Part shown: piece after piece, positions 32,222 to 40,468 of the stretch
Layout: each line of letters begins with the position of its first letter
How positions within the stretch are numbered: the stretch's first letter is position 1
Assembly (NCBI GenBank): GCA_958415625.1
Contig: CATYZI010000017.1
Span: 1-43,380 of the forward strand
Source of the DNA: an uncultured Collinsella sp.
Lineage (GTDB): Bacteria; Actinomycetota; Coriobacteriia; Coriobacteriales; Coriobacteriaceae
Length of the DNA stretch: 43,380 nt
Direction of reading: 5' to 3'
Program-made: the position numbers and the translations under genes
The notes under the pieces: generated by a model
What the model was told of the DNA's origin: nothing
What the model saw: only the letters and a program-made list of their open reading frames with translations
The model's database searches: none

Positions 32222-33574
32222 ATGTCTGACGACTTTTACACCATGGTCGATTCCGGAGACCCGGCACCCGACAACGAGCACATCACCGGCGTGCGCGAAG
32301 AGCGTGAGGAAGGCGAGCAGACGACCACGCAGGCGCCAAAAGCCATGTACGCCGCGCGCATCGCCGTCTATGACGATATGCTGTCGACACCGCGTGTGAT
32401 CGTCATTGATCCGCAAGATGTCCGCACGTATTTGGAAGAGACGACCAACACCGTCTACCAGTGCATGAAAGAACAAGGTGGCCATATCTCGCTCATGGTC
32501 ATCCGCGAGATTGTCGAAAACTTTATCCACGCGCACTTTGCCGAGCCCATCATCTCGATTCTGGACGGCGGAGACACCATCCGCTTCGCTGATCAAGGAC
32601 CCGGCATCGACGACAAGGAGCGTGCTTTCGACTTTGGCGTTACCAGCGCAAACAGCAAGATGAAGCGCTACATCCGTGGAACCGGAGCAGGGTTTCCCAT
32701 GGTGCAGGAGTATTTGGAAAACGCCGGCGGGGCCGTGTCCATCGAGGACAACATGGGCAACGGCACCGTGGTTACGGTAAGCCTGGACCCTAAACGCGTG
32801 CAGGAAATAGAGCGTGCCGGCGGACGCGGTGCTGCCGTGCGGCCCGAGACGGAGCAGCCCACATATCCCCTGCCGGGAGCTTTTGCGCAGCAGCCCATGG
32901 CAACGCAACAGATGCAGCCCCCCGTGGGACAGATGCAGCAGCCCGGAATGCTTCCTACACAAGAGCCCCAGGCGGCATCGATGTCGATGCCGCCAAACGC
33001 GCCAGAGGCCATGCCGCTGGCGGATCAGGATGCAACAGCAATGCAGCAGGCGACGGGGGCACCGGGTGGCCAGCAAATGGGCTATCAGCCGTACCAACAG
33101 GGATATCCATATCAGCAGATGCCGCCACTGGGGTATGGCCAGCAGTTCCCGCAGCAGTACCAGCAGGGATATCAGCAGCCGTACCAGCAGATGCCGCAGC
33201 AGCAGTACAACCCCTGGGCCCAGCAGATGACTCCGCAGCCTTACCAACAGTGGCCTCAAAGTTTTCAACAGCAAATGCCGCCGATGCAGAGTTCTCAACA
33301 ATCAGCAGCTCAAATGATGTATCCTAATGCAGCAAATCAGTATGCGCAGCCACAGCCGGACGTGTTCGTAAGCGATCGCGGCAACGCCGCGCTGGGCTAT
33401 CTGGCGCAAAATCAAGCGTGCGGTGCAACCGATCTGGCGAGGGCGTTTGGAAACTCGGCCCCCACTTGGTCACGCACGCTCAATGACTTGGCGCAGGCCG
33501 GCTTGGTCATCAAGCATGGCCAGAAATACCATCTGACCGAACTCGGCGCCGCTCGCGTGCGAGCTCAGAGCTAA
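32222..33574 (+). CDS. GHKL ATPase with Q/P-rich linker and C-terminal winged helix, upstream of dnaA
   Basis: This protein of 450 residues is not one I can name. Residues about 60-190 form a GHKL (histidine-kinase-type) ATPase fold: N-box REIVENFIHAH with Asn100, G1 box FADQGPGI with Asp124, and G2 box RGTGAGF at 152-158. There is no His phospho-acceptor domain or membrane segment. Residues about 215-380 are low-complexity and rich in Gln, Pro, Met and Tyr. Residues about 380-450 look like a winged helix (ATDLARAFGNSAPTWSRTLNDL, then GLVIKHGQKYHLTELG). It ends 15 bases before dnaA and is almost certainly in the same operon. It may be an ATP-dependent DNA-binding regulator; this is inference. 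Confidence 0.88.
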   Translation: MSDDFYTMVDSGDPAPDNEHITGVREEREEGEQTTTQAPKAMYAARIAVYDDMLSTPRVIVIDPQDVRTYLEETTNTVYQCMKEQGGHISLMVIREIVENFIHAHFAEPIISILDGGDTIRFADQGPGIDDKERAFDFGVTSANSKMKRYIRGTGAGFPMVQEYLENAGGAVSIEDNMGNGTVVTVSLDPKRVQEIERAGGRGAAVRPETEQPTYPLPGAFAQQPMATQQMQPPVGQMQQPGMLPTQEPQAASMSMPPNAPEAMPLADQDATAMQQATGAPGGQQMGYQPYQQGYPYQQMPPLGYGQQFPQQYQQGYQQPYQQMPQQQYNPWAQQMTPQPYQQWPQSFQQQMPPMQSSQQSAAQMMYPNAANQYAQPQPDVFVSDRGNAALGYLAQNQACGATDLARAFGNSAPTWSRTLNDLAQAGLVIKHGQKYHLTELGAARVRAQS

Positions 33575-33589
33575 AGAACGGGAGAGACA

Positions 33590-35314
33590 GTGGACGAGGA
33601 AGCAAGCATCATCCTGGGGGATGCCATCGCCTTTTGCCAGCGCGACGGCCAAGATGCACGCCTCATCAACATGCTGGGGCAATCGCGCGCCATAAGCCTG
33701 ACCGAAGATACGCTCACGATCGAGGCCCCCTCGCGCTTTGCCATCGCGCAGCTCAAAAAGCATCAGCCGACTATTGAGGCCTATCTGGAAGAAATCGCCT
33801 TTGCACCGATCGCGCTCGACATCGTGGCACCGCAAGGCGCAACGGCCGAATCTGCTGCCGCGACGGCGCCCGCCACGGCTCCCGCTGCTTCCCCGGCGGT
33901 GCCGGCCTCCGCAGGCGACGTGCCGACAATCGAGCACCAGCACGGCGATGTTTCCCGTGAAACCATGGCACCGTTGCCGACCGCGGCGGCGACGTCAACG
34001 AACGCGCCCGTCACGCACATGCCTATCGCTCACGACGCAGCGGCGGGCGCGGATTCGGGTATTGCAATCAAGAACACGCTCTCGGCCGATGATTTTCGTC
34101 GCATGATGAACCAGATGAAGGGCGGAGCGCCGACTAAGTCCACGCAAGCTGCGACCCCCGCTTCACCCATGCCAGCACCGACCGTACCGGCCGAGCAGAA
34201 TGCGGATGGAGCCCCGCTCGCCGCGAACTCAAAATTTACCTTTGAGAACTTTGTCTACGGCCCCGAGAACAGCCATGCCTATCGCTCGGCACTCAAGTTT
34301 GCCGCCCTCGCGGACGAGCGCGGCACGTGCACATCACTGTTCATCTACGGCAAATCGGGCCTGGGCAAGACGCACCTGCTGCTTGCCATCAAAAACGAGC
34401 TCGCCGAGAAGTCGCCCGAGATCAAGGTCAAGTATGCCAACTCCCAGGCATATCTGGACGACCTGATGACCGAGTTCGACCGCCAAAAGAAGAGCAACGC
34501 CCCTATCATGCAGGCATACCACGGCGTGGACGTGCTCATCATCGATGACATCCAAAACATCATCGGCAAGCGCGCGAGCGTGGACTACTTTTTCCAGCTC
34601 ATGGACGAGTTCATCCGCAACAACAAAAAGGTCGTCATCGCGGCAGACCGCGCCCCCAAGGACCTGAGCATGGACGAGCGTCTGACCAGCCGCTTCAACG
34701 CCGGTATGCTCTGCTTGGTCGCAGAGCCCAGCTACGAGATGAAATACAAGATCTTGCAGCGCTATTACGAGAACACCATCGTCGCCGCTCCCGAGGCAGG
34801 CGACGACTCGCTGCTGGCGGCCTATGGGGGCGACGGCGGGCACCTGACCGACGAGCACTTTAAACACATGGCCGAGGTCTCGGGCACCAACATCCGCGAA
34901 CTCGAGAGCTTCTGCGAGCGCTGCGCCGGCGAGGCGGGCGACCGCGAGCGCGAGGGCGGGGAGCTCACCTTTGACGATATCGACGCCATCGCCAGCCAGT
35001 ACTTCGACACATCGGCCAAAAAGATCAACGTCCAGACGGTTCAGTCCGTCATCGAAGAGCAGTACGGCGTGACGCACGAGGAGCTCATCGGCCCGCGTCG
35101 CAACGCCAATATCGCCAAAGCACGCCATATCGCTATCTACCTAGCCATCGAGATGTGCGAGATGACGACCACGGCGGTGGGCGCCGAATTTGGCAACCGC
35201 AACCACTCGACCGTCAGTACGAGCTACAAAAAGGTCCAGAAGATGATTCAGGAAGACCGCGCCGTCACCGAAGACCTCAAGTCGCTGCGCGATAAAATTA
35301 CACTGCGCTCGTAG
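33590..35314 (+). CDS. dnaA: Chromosomal replication initiator DnaA (divergent DNA-binding domain)
   Basis: This AAA+ initiator opens oriC and loads the replicative helicase. It has 574 residues: domain I at 1-80, a long Ala/Pro/Thr-rich domain II (about 83-212), AAA+ domain III with Walker A GKSGLGKT at 254-261 and Walker B LIIDDIQ, and domain IV. Domain IV differs from the usual: the signature GGRDHTTV reads GNRNHSTV (535-542) and the usual RPRQ reads KARH (510-513). In E. coli DnaA, Arg399 and the Asp-His-Thr of this signature touch the box bases. The GTG start has GGGAGA upstream. A parS-like site lies inside the domain II coding sequence. Confidence 0.95.
   Translation: MDEEASIILGDAIAFCQRDGQDARLINMLGQSRAISLTEDTLTIEAPSRFAIAQLKKHQPTIEAYLEEIAFAPIALDIVAPQGATAESAAATAPATAPAASPAVPASAGDVPTIEHQHGDVSRETMAPLPTAAATSTNAPVTHMPIAHDAAAGADSGIAIKNTLSADDFRRMMNQMKGGAPTKSTQAATPASPMPAPTVPAEQNADGAPLAANSKFTFENFVYGPENSHAYRSALKFAALADERGTCTSLFIYGKSGLGKTHLLLAIKNELAEKSPEIKVKYANSQAYLDDLMTEFDRQKKSNAPIMQAYHGVDVLIIDDIQNIIGKRASVDYFFQLMDEFIRNNKKVVIAADRAPKDLSMDERLTSRFNAGMLCLVAEPSYEMKYKILQRYYENTIVAAPEAGDDSLLAAYGGDGGHLTDEHFKHMAEVSGTNIRELESFCERCAGEAGDREREGGELTFDDIDAIASQYFDTSAKKINVQTVQSVIEEQYGVTHEELIGPRRNANIAKARHIAIYLAIEMCEMTTTAVGAEFGNRNHSTVSTSYKKVQKMIQEDRAVTEDLKSLRDKITLRS
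33949..33964. promoter_or_regulatory. Imperfect parS-like site inside dnaA
   Basis: TGTTTCCCGTGAAACC matches TGTTTCACGTGAAACA at 14 of 16 positions. It falls in the variable linker coding part of dnaA, where sequence is free to keep a DNA signal. Binding by ParB is not shown. Confidence 0.45.
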
Positions 35315-35552
35315 GGAAATAGAGACACCTGTTGAAAACTTGTCGAAACCACGGGCATAAGGTGTCTAAAACCCAACCCGCGGTGATGAAAAGTTTTGCG
35401 CAGGTTTTGAACGTGGAAAACCACCCCTGTTGCACACAGGTTGCTGTCGATTCTCTTTCTGGGTCTGACCTGCGTCTTTGGGAGTAATCAACAGTTTCGT
35501 CAGTGCTATTACTATTATTAAGATATTTATATCTATAGAAAGGTATTAAAAG
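35315..35552. other. Right part of oriC with AT-rich segment
   Basis: This is the gap between dnaA and dnaN. It holds a TTTTCAACA box on the minus strand (35330-35338), the 17-mer TTGAAAACTTGTCGAAA (35332-35348) and CAGGTTTTGAA (35401-35411), all echoed in the left gap. Just before dnaN comes a strongly AT-rich run (about 35506-35550) with the palindrome AGATATTTATATCT (35521-35534). The AT-rich run is the best candidate for the unwinding element, and probably also contains the dnaN promoter. Confidence 0.72.
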
Positions 35553-36656
35553 ATGAAGTTCACCGTCAGCCAGAGCTCGCTTACACAAGCCATCGGCGTC
35601 GTTATGAAGGGTGTCGCTTCGGCATCCACCCTCCCCATCCTGTCGGGCGTGCTCGTTAAGGCCCAAGACGGCATCTTGGAATTCCAGACCTCTAACTACA
35701 CCATCTCGATCCGTCATCGCATCGCGGCGCATGTCGAAGAAGAGGGCGCGATGGTTATCCCCTGTAAGATGCTCTCCAATATCACCAAGACCCTCCCCGA
35801 TGCCCCGGTCACCTTTGAGCTGTCCGAGCGCCAGGTGCTGATTGGTTGCGAGAAGAGCTCTTTTAGGCTGAACACGCTCGATGCCAATGACTTCCCCGAG
35901 TTTCCGGCCTATGCCATCGAGAGTGCCGTGGAGCTGCCGACCGATGTCTTGTCCGAAATGGTCGGCCGCGTGTGGCGCGTCACCTCAACCGACAAGGCTC
36001 GCCCCATCCTGGGCGGCGTGCACATGAAGGTCGAGAACAACACCGTACGCCTGGTGGCGACCGATTCCTTCCGCTTGGCCGTGTGCGATACGCAGGTCGA
36101 GACCTCGACCCTCGAGGGCTCCTTTGAACTCAACGTTCCGGCTGACGCCTTTAACGACGCGCTGAACATCATGGCCAGCCAAGCGACCATCATGATCGGG
36201 GCTACCGACACCCAGGTCGTCTTCGAGGCCGGCAACACCACCTACGTGTCGCGTCGCATCGAGGGCGTGTACCCCAACTACAAGCAGCTCATCCCCGATT
36301 CGTGCGTGGCGAGCGTCAAGATCGACGTCGCCGCCTTTAACGCCGCCCTCAAGCGCGTGGCCGTTATCGCGAGCGCCAACCCCGCCGTCAAGTTCGAGAT
36401 CGATGTCGAGAACGGGCAGATGGGCCTGTCCTCCATTTCCAATGACCAGGACCTTGCGCAGGAGACGATCGATGTCGAGGCCGAGGGCGAGTCGGGTACC
36501 ATCGCCTTCAACTACCACTACATTTTCGGCTGCCTCAATGCCCTGTCCAAGGAGAAGGAGATCACACTGGAGCTCAAGAGCTACTCGCAGGCGGGCATCT
36601 TCAAGTCCTACGACAAGATCAACTACCTGTACCTGGTCATGCCGGTCCGCATCTAG
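35553..36656 (+). CDS. dnaN: DNA polymerase III sliding clamp (beta subunit)
   Basis: This is the ring-shaped clamp that holds the replicative polymerase on DNA. Its 367 residues form three repeated clamp domains. It starts MKFTVSQSSLTQAIGVVMKG and ends with the conserved tail YLVMPVRI, which forms the binding pocket for polymerase and repair partners. RBS AAAGG lies 9 bases before the ATG. It is followed after 9 bases by recF, the usual order. Confidence 0.96.
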   Translation: MKFTVSQSSLTQAIGVVMKGVASASTLPILSGVLVKAQDGILEFQTSNYTISIRHRIAAHVEEEGAMVIPCKMLSNITKTLPDAPVTFELSERQVLIGCEKSSFRLNTLDANDFPEFPAYAIESAVELPTDVLSEMVGRVWRVTSTDKARPILGGVHMKVENNTVRLVATDSFRLAVCDTQVETSTLEGSFELNVPADAFNDALNIMASQATIMIGATDTQVVFEAGNTTYVSRRIEGVYPNYKQLIPDSCVASVKIDVAAFNAALKRVAVIASANPAVKFEIDVENGQMGLSSISNDQDLAQETIDVEAEGESGTIAFNYHYIFGCLNALSKEKEITLELKSYSQAGIFKSYDKINYLYLVMPVRI

Positions 36657-36665
36657 CGCTGCGCC

Positions 36666-37772
36666 ATGACCATGTTCGCCCGCGATCTTTCCGTCGCGCA
36701 CTACCGCAGCTTCGATAGCTATCGCCTTGCCCTGGACGAGGGCGTGACGATACTTGCGGGACCCAACGCGGCGGGAAAGACCAATCTTATAGAGGCGCTG
36801 CAGCTGCTGACGAGCGGCGCCTCGTTTAGGCATTCGACCGCAGCCGAGCTCGTCCATGACGGCGTGGGCTCGTGCAAGATCGAGCTGAGGCTCGAGGGCG
36901 ACGGCCGCGTGCTTGATATGGGATTGAGCGCGGAGGACGGTAAACGCTCGTTTAGCCGCAACGGCAAGAGATGCTCTGCCGCCGGTGTGCGCGGGGTTCT
37001 GCCGAGCGTGCTGTTTTGCCCCGACCATCTGGACATGGTTAAGCGTGGCGCCAGTGTGCGCCGCGCCGCCCTCGATGACTTTGGCATGCAACTGAGCGCA
37101 CGCTATGCCGATCTTGCGAGCACCTATGGGCGCTGCGTGACCCAGCGTAACGCCTTGCTCAAGGAGACCTGGTGCTGCCGCGAGATGCTCGGCGCGTGGA
37201 ACGATTCGATTGCCCGCGCGGGCTCGGCCCTGCTCGTGCACCGGTTGGCTCTGCTCGACCGGCTGGCGGGCCATGTGCACACTGTCTACGGGCAAGTAGC
37301 GTCAGGTGAGGCCGCCAACGTGACCTATGCGTCCACGCTGGGGGCTTTGCCCCAGGTCGAGGATCGCGAAGAGCTGAAGGGTTGGGCGTACGAGCGCATG
37401 CTGGCCGCCCTTGACGAGCATGCCGACGAGGAAATTCGCCGCGGCGTGACGTTGGTGGGACCGCATCGCGACGAGATTGAGTTTACCGTGGCGGGTCGCT
37501 CCGCCCGTTCATTTGCCAGCCAAGGACAGCAGCGCACGCTGGTGCTGTCCTGGAAGGTGGCCGAGGTTGCCGTGGCTCGCGATGTCCTGGGCACCGCCCC
37601 ACTGCTGCTTTTGGACGACGTGATGAGCGAGCTCGACGGCGAGCGTCGCGGCGCTTTCCTGCGGCTGATTGGCGATGATATCCAGACGGTCATAACTACG
37701 ACCAACCTGGGGTACTTTACCGATGACCTGCTTGATCGAGCCAAGGTGGTGAGCATGGGTGAGACGTGCTAA
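36666..37772 (+). CDS. recF: DNA replication and repair protein RecF
   Basis: This SMC-like ATPase helps load RecA at gapped DNA. It has 368 residues. Walker A is GPNAAGKTNLIEAL, the ABC signature is near SFASQGQQRT and Walker B is LLLLDDVMSELDGERR. Its end overlaps the DUF721 gene by 14 bases. Position and length are normal. Confidence 0.95.
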   Translation: MTMFARDLSVAHYRSFDSYRLALDEGVTILAGPNAAGKTNLIEALQLLTSGASFRHSTAAELVHDGVGSCKIELRLEGDGRVLDMGLSAEDGKRSFSRNGKRCSAAGVRGVLPSVLFCPDHLDMVKRGASVRRAALDDFGMQLSARYADLASTYGRCVTQRNALLKETWCCREMLGAWNDSIARAGSALLVHRLALLDRLAGHVHTVYGQVASGEAANVTYASTLGALPQVEDREELKGWAYERMLAALDEHADEEIRRGVTLVGPHRDEIEFTVAGRSARSFASQGQQRTLVLSWKVAEVAVARDVLGTAPLLLLDDVMSELDGERRGAFLRLIGDDIQTVITTTNLGYFTDDLLDRAKVVSMGETC

Positions 37773-38322
37773 TTACGAGCGCGAGAGCGAGACAGTCGCC
37801 TTCAGCGGGTTTTTGAACGCAGAGCGCCAGCGCATCCTGGCGGCTGCGACCCCCGAGCGCCGTGCGCAGATGGAGGCCGCCGAGGAGTCGCGCACGGTCT
37901 ATCGCGCATGGAACGCGGTGTGCTCGGGCACGCGCGAGGGGCGGCATGTGACGGGACTGCGCTACCTGCCCGAGTCCAATGAGCTGCTGGTGTATCTCGA
38001 CTCGCCCTCGTGGACGCAGGAAATGACGTTGTTGCGCGAGATCATCCGCGCGCGCATGGAGCGCGCCGGTGCGCATGTGGACGGCCTGGTGTTCAAAACC
38101 ACCGCGCCCGGTCACACGCCGCCCGCCGCCAAGGAGCGCCTGCGCCCGGCGACGACCGAGCGCCCGCCGGCCCCGCACGCCGACCTAAGTGAGGCCGAGC
38201 GCACCGAGATCGAGCGCCAGGTGGCGCCCATCGAAGACCAAAAACTGCGCGAGGCCCTCGAGAATGCCATGAGAGCCAGTGCCGAGTGGGCCAAGGGCGT
38301 GCAAAGCAAAAAAGAGCCTTAA
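37759..38322 (+). CDS. dciA: DUF721 protein, likely DciA-type helicase loader
   Basis: This protein of 187 residues has the DUF721 core (RTVYRAWNAVCSG, then GLRYLPESNELLVYLDSPSWTQEM and LLREIIRARM). In actinobacteria the gene between recF and gyrB codes for DciA, the ancestral helicase operator that works with DnaB where DnaC or DnaI is missing. The C-terminal 80 residues here are Pro/Ala/Arg/Glu-rich and poorly conserved. The GTG start overlaps recF, so translation is coupled. DciA naming rests on the domain plus position. Confidence 0.82.
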   Translation: MRRANYERESETVAFSGFLNAERQRILAAATPERRAQMEAAEESRTVYRAWNAVCSGTREGRHVTGLRYLPESNELLVYLDSPSWTQEMTLLREIIRARMERAGAHVDGLVFKTTAPGHTPPAAKERLRPATTERPPAPHADLSEAERTEIERQVAPIEDQKLREALENAMRASAEWAKGVQSKKEP

Positions 38323-38350
38323 ATCGCATCTGGTGGCCTTGTAGAGCCAA

Positions 38351-38377
38351 ATACCCTCGGTCCCGAGGGTATTTTTT
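38351..38377 (+). terminator. Terminator between dciA and gyrB
   Basis: ATACCCTC-GGTCC-GAGGGTAT hairpin followed by six T on the plus strand, 29 bases past the DUF721 stop. It separates the dnaN-recF-dciA unit from gyrBA. Confidence 0.9.
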
Positions 38378-38426
38378 ACGATAAACTAGTAAGGCTGTAC
38401 ACATTTTCTTGACTGAAGGAGGACGT

Positions 38427-40457
38427 GTGGCAAACGAAAACGATTACGATGGCGGCGAGATTAAGATTCTCGAAGGTCTCGAGGCCGTTCGTAAGCGCCC
38501 GGGCATGTATATCGGCTCGACGAGCGCCAGCGGTCTGCATCACCTGGTGTGGGAGATCGTTGACAACTCCGTCGACGAGGCCATGGCCGGTTTCTGCACC
38601 GAGATCCAGGTGACGGTCCACGCCGACAACTCCATCACGGTCGTCGACAACGGGCGCGGCATCCCCGTCGACGAGCACCCTGTTAAAAAGATCCCGACGC
38701 TCGAGGTCGTTATGACGATCTTGCACGCCGGCGGTAAGTTCGATAACTCGGCCTATAAGGTCTCGGGCGGCCTGCACGGCGTAGGCATCTCCGTCGTCAA
38801 CGCACTGTCCAAGCGCGTGGTCGTTCAGGTTCGTCGCGATGGCAACACCTACGAGATGGAGTTCTCGCGCGGCAAGACCGTCAAGAAGATGGAGGTCGTG
38901 GGCACCTCGGATTCGACGGGCACCACCGTCACCTTCTGGCCCGACGACGAGATCTTCGAGACCTGCATCTACGATTTCGATACGCTGCACAACCGTCTGC
39001 AGGAGACGGCGTTCCTCAATAAGAACCTCAAGATCGTGCTGACCGACGAGCGCGAGGCGACTCCCCACGTGGAGGAGTTTTGCTACGAGGGCGGCATCAT
39101 CGACTTCGTCAAGTTCCTCAACGAGGGCAAGGACGTCCCCGAGGCCTTTAAGGAGCCCATCTACATCGAGGGCAAATCGGACCCGGACGCTCCCGTGGCC
39201 AAGATGGGCGAGGTCGAGGTTTCCCTGCAGTGGAATAGCGGCTACGGCGAGAACGTCATGTCGTTTGCCAACGACATCTACACTCCCGAGGGCGGCATGC
39301 ACCTTGAGGGCTTCCGCACCGCGCTCACCCGCGTGATCAACGACTACGCGCGCAAACAGAACCTGCTCAAGGAAAAAGACGCCAACCTGACCGGCGACGA
39401 TGTGCGCGAGGGCCTTTCGGCCGTTATCTCGGTCAAGCTGCCCGATCCGCAGTTTGAGGGCCAGACCAAGGCCAAGCTCGGTAGCTCCTATATGCGCGCG
39501 CTCACGCTCAAGATCGTGACCGACGGACTCGCCGATTACCTCGAGGAGCATCCCAAGCCCGCTCGCGAGATCGTCAAGAAGGCGCAACAGGCCTGCAAGG
39601 CGCGCAACGCCGCCCGCAAGGCGCGCGAGGCGACCCGTCGCAAGAGCCTGCTCGAGACGGCGTCCCTGCCCGGTAAGCTCGCTGACTGCTCGGTGCGCGA
39701 TGCCGAGCTGACCGAGCTCTTCATCGTAGAGGGCGACTCGGCAGGCGGTTCGGCCAAGGACGGCCGTCGCCGAGACATCCAGGCGATTCTGCCCCTGCGC
39801 GGCAAGATTCTGAACGTCGAACGCGTTGGTGACCATCGCGCGTTCTCGAGTGACACCATCCAGTCGCTGATTACCGCGATCGGCTGCGGCGTCACGACGA
39901 GTGCCGGCGACGGCGGCGACTTCGATATCACCAAGGCGCGCTACCACAAGATCATCATCATGACCGATGCAGACGTCGACGGTGCGCATATCCGCATCCT
40001 GCTGCTGACGTTCTTCTACAAGTACATGCGTCCGCTGATCGATGCCGGCTACGTCTATGTTGCCTGCCCGCCCATCTTTGGCATTAAGGTGCGCAACAAG
40101 ATCCACTACGTGTATCCCAACGGCCGCCAGCCCGAAGACGAGATCCTGCGCGACACCATCCAGAGTCTGGGCCTGAACCCCGACGATAACGACGAAGACG
40201 GCAAGGCCAAGGATGGCAAGATCACCAAGAAGCGCAAGGGCTATACCGTCCAGCGCTACAAGGGTCTGGGCGAGATGGACCCCAAACAGCTCGCCTCGAC
40301 GACGATGGATCCCAAGACCCGCATCCTGCAGCGCGTGTCGATCGAGGACGCCGTGGTGGCGGACCGCGCCGTGCGTGAGCTGATGGGTTCCGAGGTCGGC
40401 TATCGCCGCGAGTACATCGAGAAGCATGCACATGATGCACGATTCCTTGACGCTTAA
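38427..40457 (+). CDS. gyrB: DNA gyrase subunit B
   Basis: This is the ATPase subunit of the type II topoisomerase that adds negative supercoils. It has 676 residues. Marks: VRKRPGMYIGSTSASGLHH, VDNGRGIPVD, GGLHGVGISVVNALS, then the TOPRIM motifs EGDSAGGSAKDGR and TDADVDGAHI, and the end GYRREYIEKHA. I start at GTG 38427 because GGAGG lies 4 bases upstream; the TTG at 38409 contains no site of its own. It is followed after 11 bases by gyrA. Confidence 0.96.
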   Translation: MANENDYDGGEIKILEGLEAVRKRPGMYIGSTSASGLHHLVWEIVDNSVDEAMAGFCTEIQVTVHADNSITVVDNGRGIPVDEHPVKKIPTLEVVMTILHAGGKFDNSAYKVSGGLHGVGISVVNALSKRVVVQVRRDGNTYEMEFSRGKTVKKMEVVGTSDSTGTTVTFWPDDEIFETCIYDFDTLHNRLQETAFLNKNLKIVLTDEREATPHVEEFCYEGGIIDFVKFLNEGKDVPEAFKEPIYIEGKSDPDAPVAKMGEVEVSLQWNSGYGENVMSFANDIYTPEGGMHLEGFRTALTRVINDYARKQNLLKEKDANLTGDDVREGLSAVISVKLPDPQFEGQTKAKLGSSYMRALTLKIVTDGLADYLEEHPKPAREIVKKAQQACKARNAARKAREATRRKSLLETASLPGKLADCSVRDAELTELFIVEGDSAGGSAKDGRRRDIQAILPLRGKILNVERVGDHRAFSSDTIQSLITAIGCGVTTSAGDGGDFDITKARYHKIIIMTDADVDGAHIRILLLTFFYKYMRPLIDAGYVYVACPPIFGIKVRNKIHYVYPNGRQPEDEILRDTIQSLGLNPDDNDEDGKAKDGKITKKRKGYTVQRYKGLGEMDPKQLASTTMDPKTRILQRVSIEDAVVADRAVRELMGSEVGYRREYIEKHAHDARFLDA

Positions 40458-40468
40458 GAGGAGGTAAC

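Noticed and set aside
32518..32535. TTATCCACG, close to the classical DnaA box
   Set aside because: It is a single one-mismatch copy inside the well-conserved N-box codons of the GHKL gene, so protein coding explains it.
32132..33301. A long Leu/Arg-rich open frame opposite the GHKL gene
   Set aside because: The Leu-rich sequence is simply the reverse of CAG-rich Gln codons; it also runs into the origin boxes.
38376..40433. A 685-codon open frame on the minus strand opposite gyrB
   Set aside because: gyrB is certain on the plus strand and the antisense frame has no recognisable motif; high G+C at third positions removes stops from this frame.
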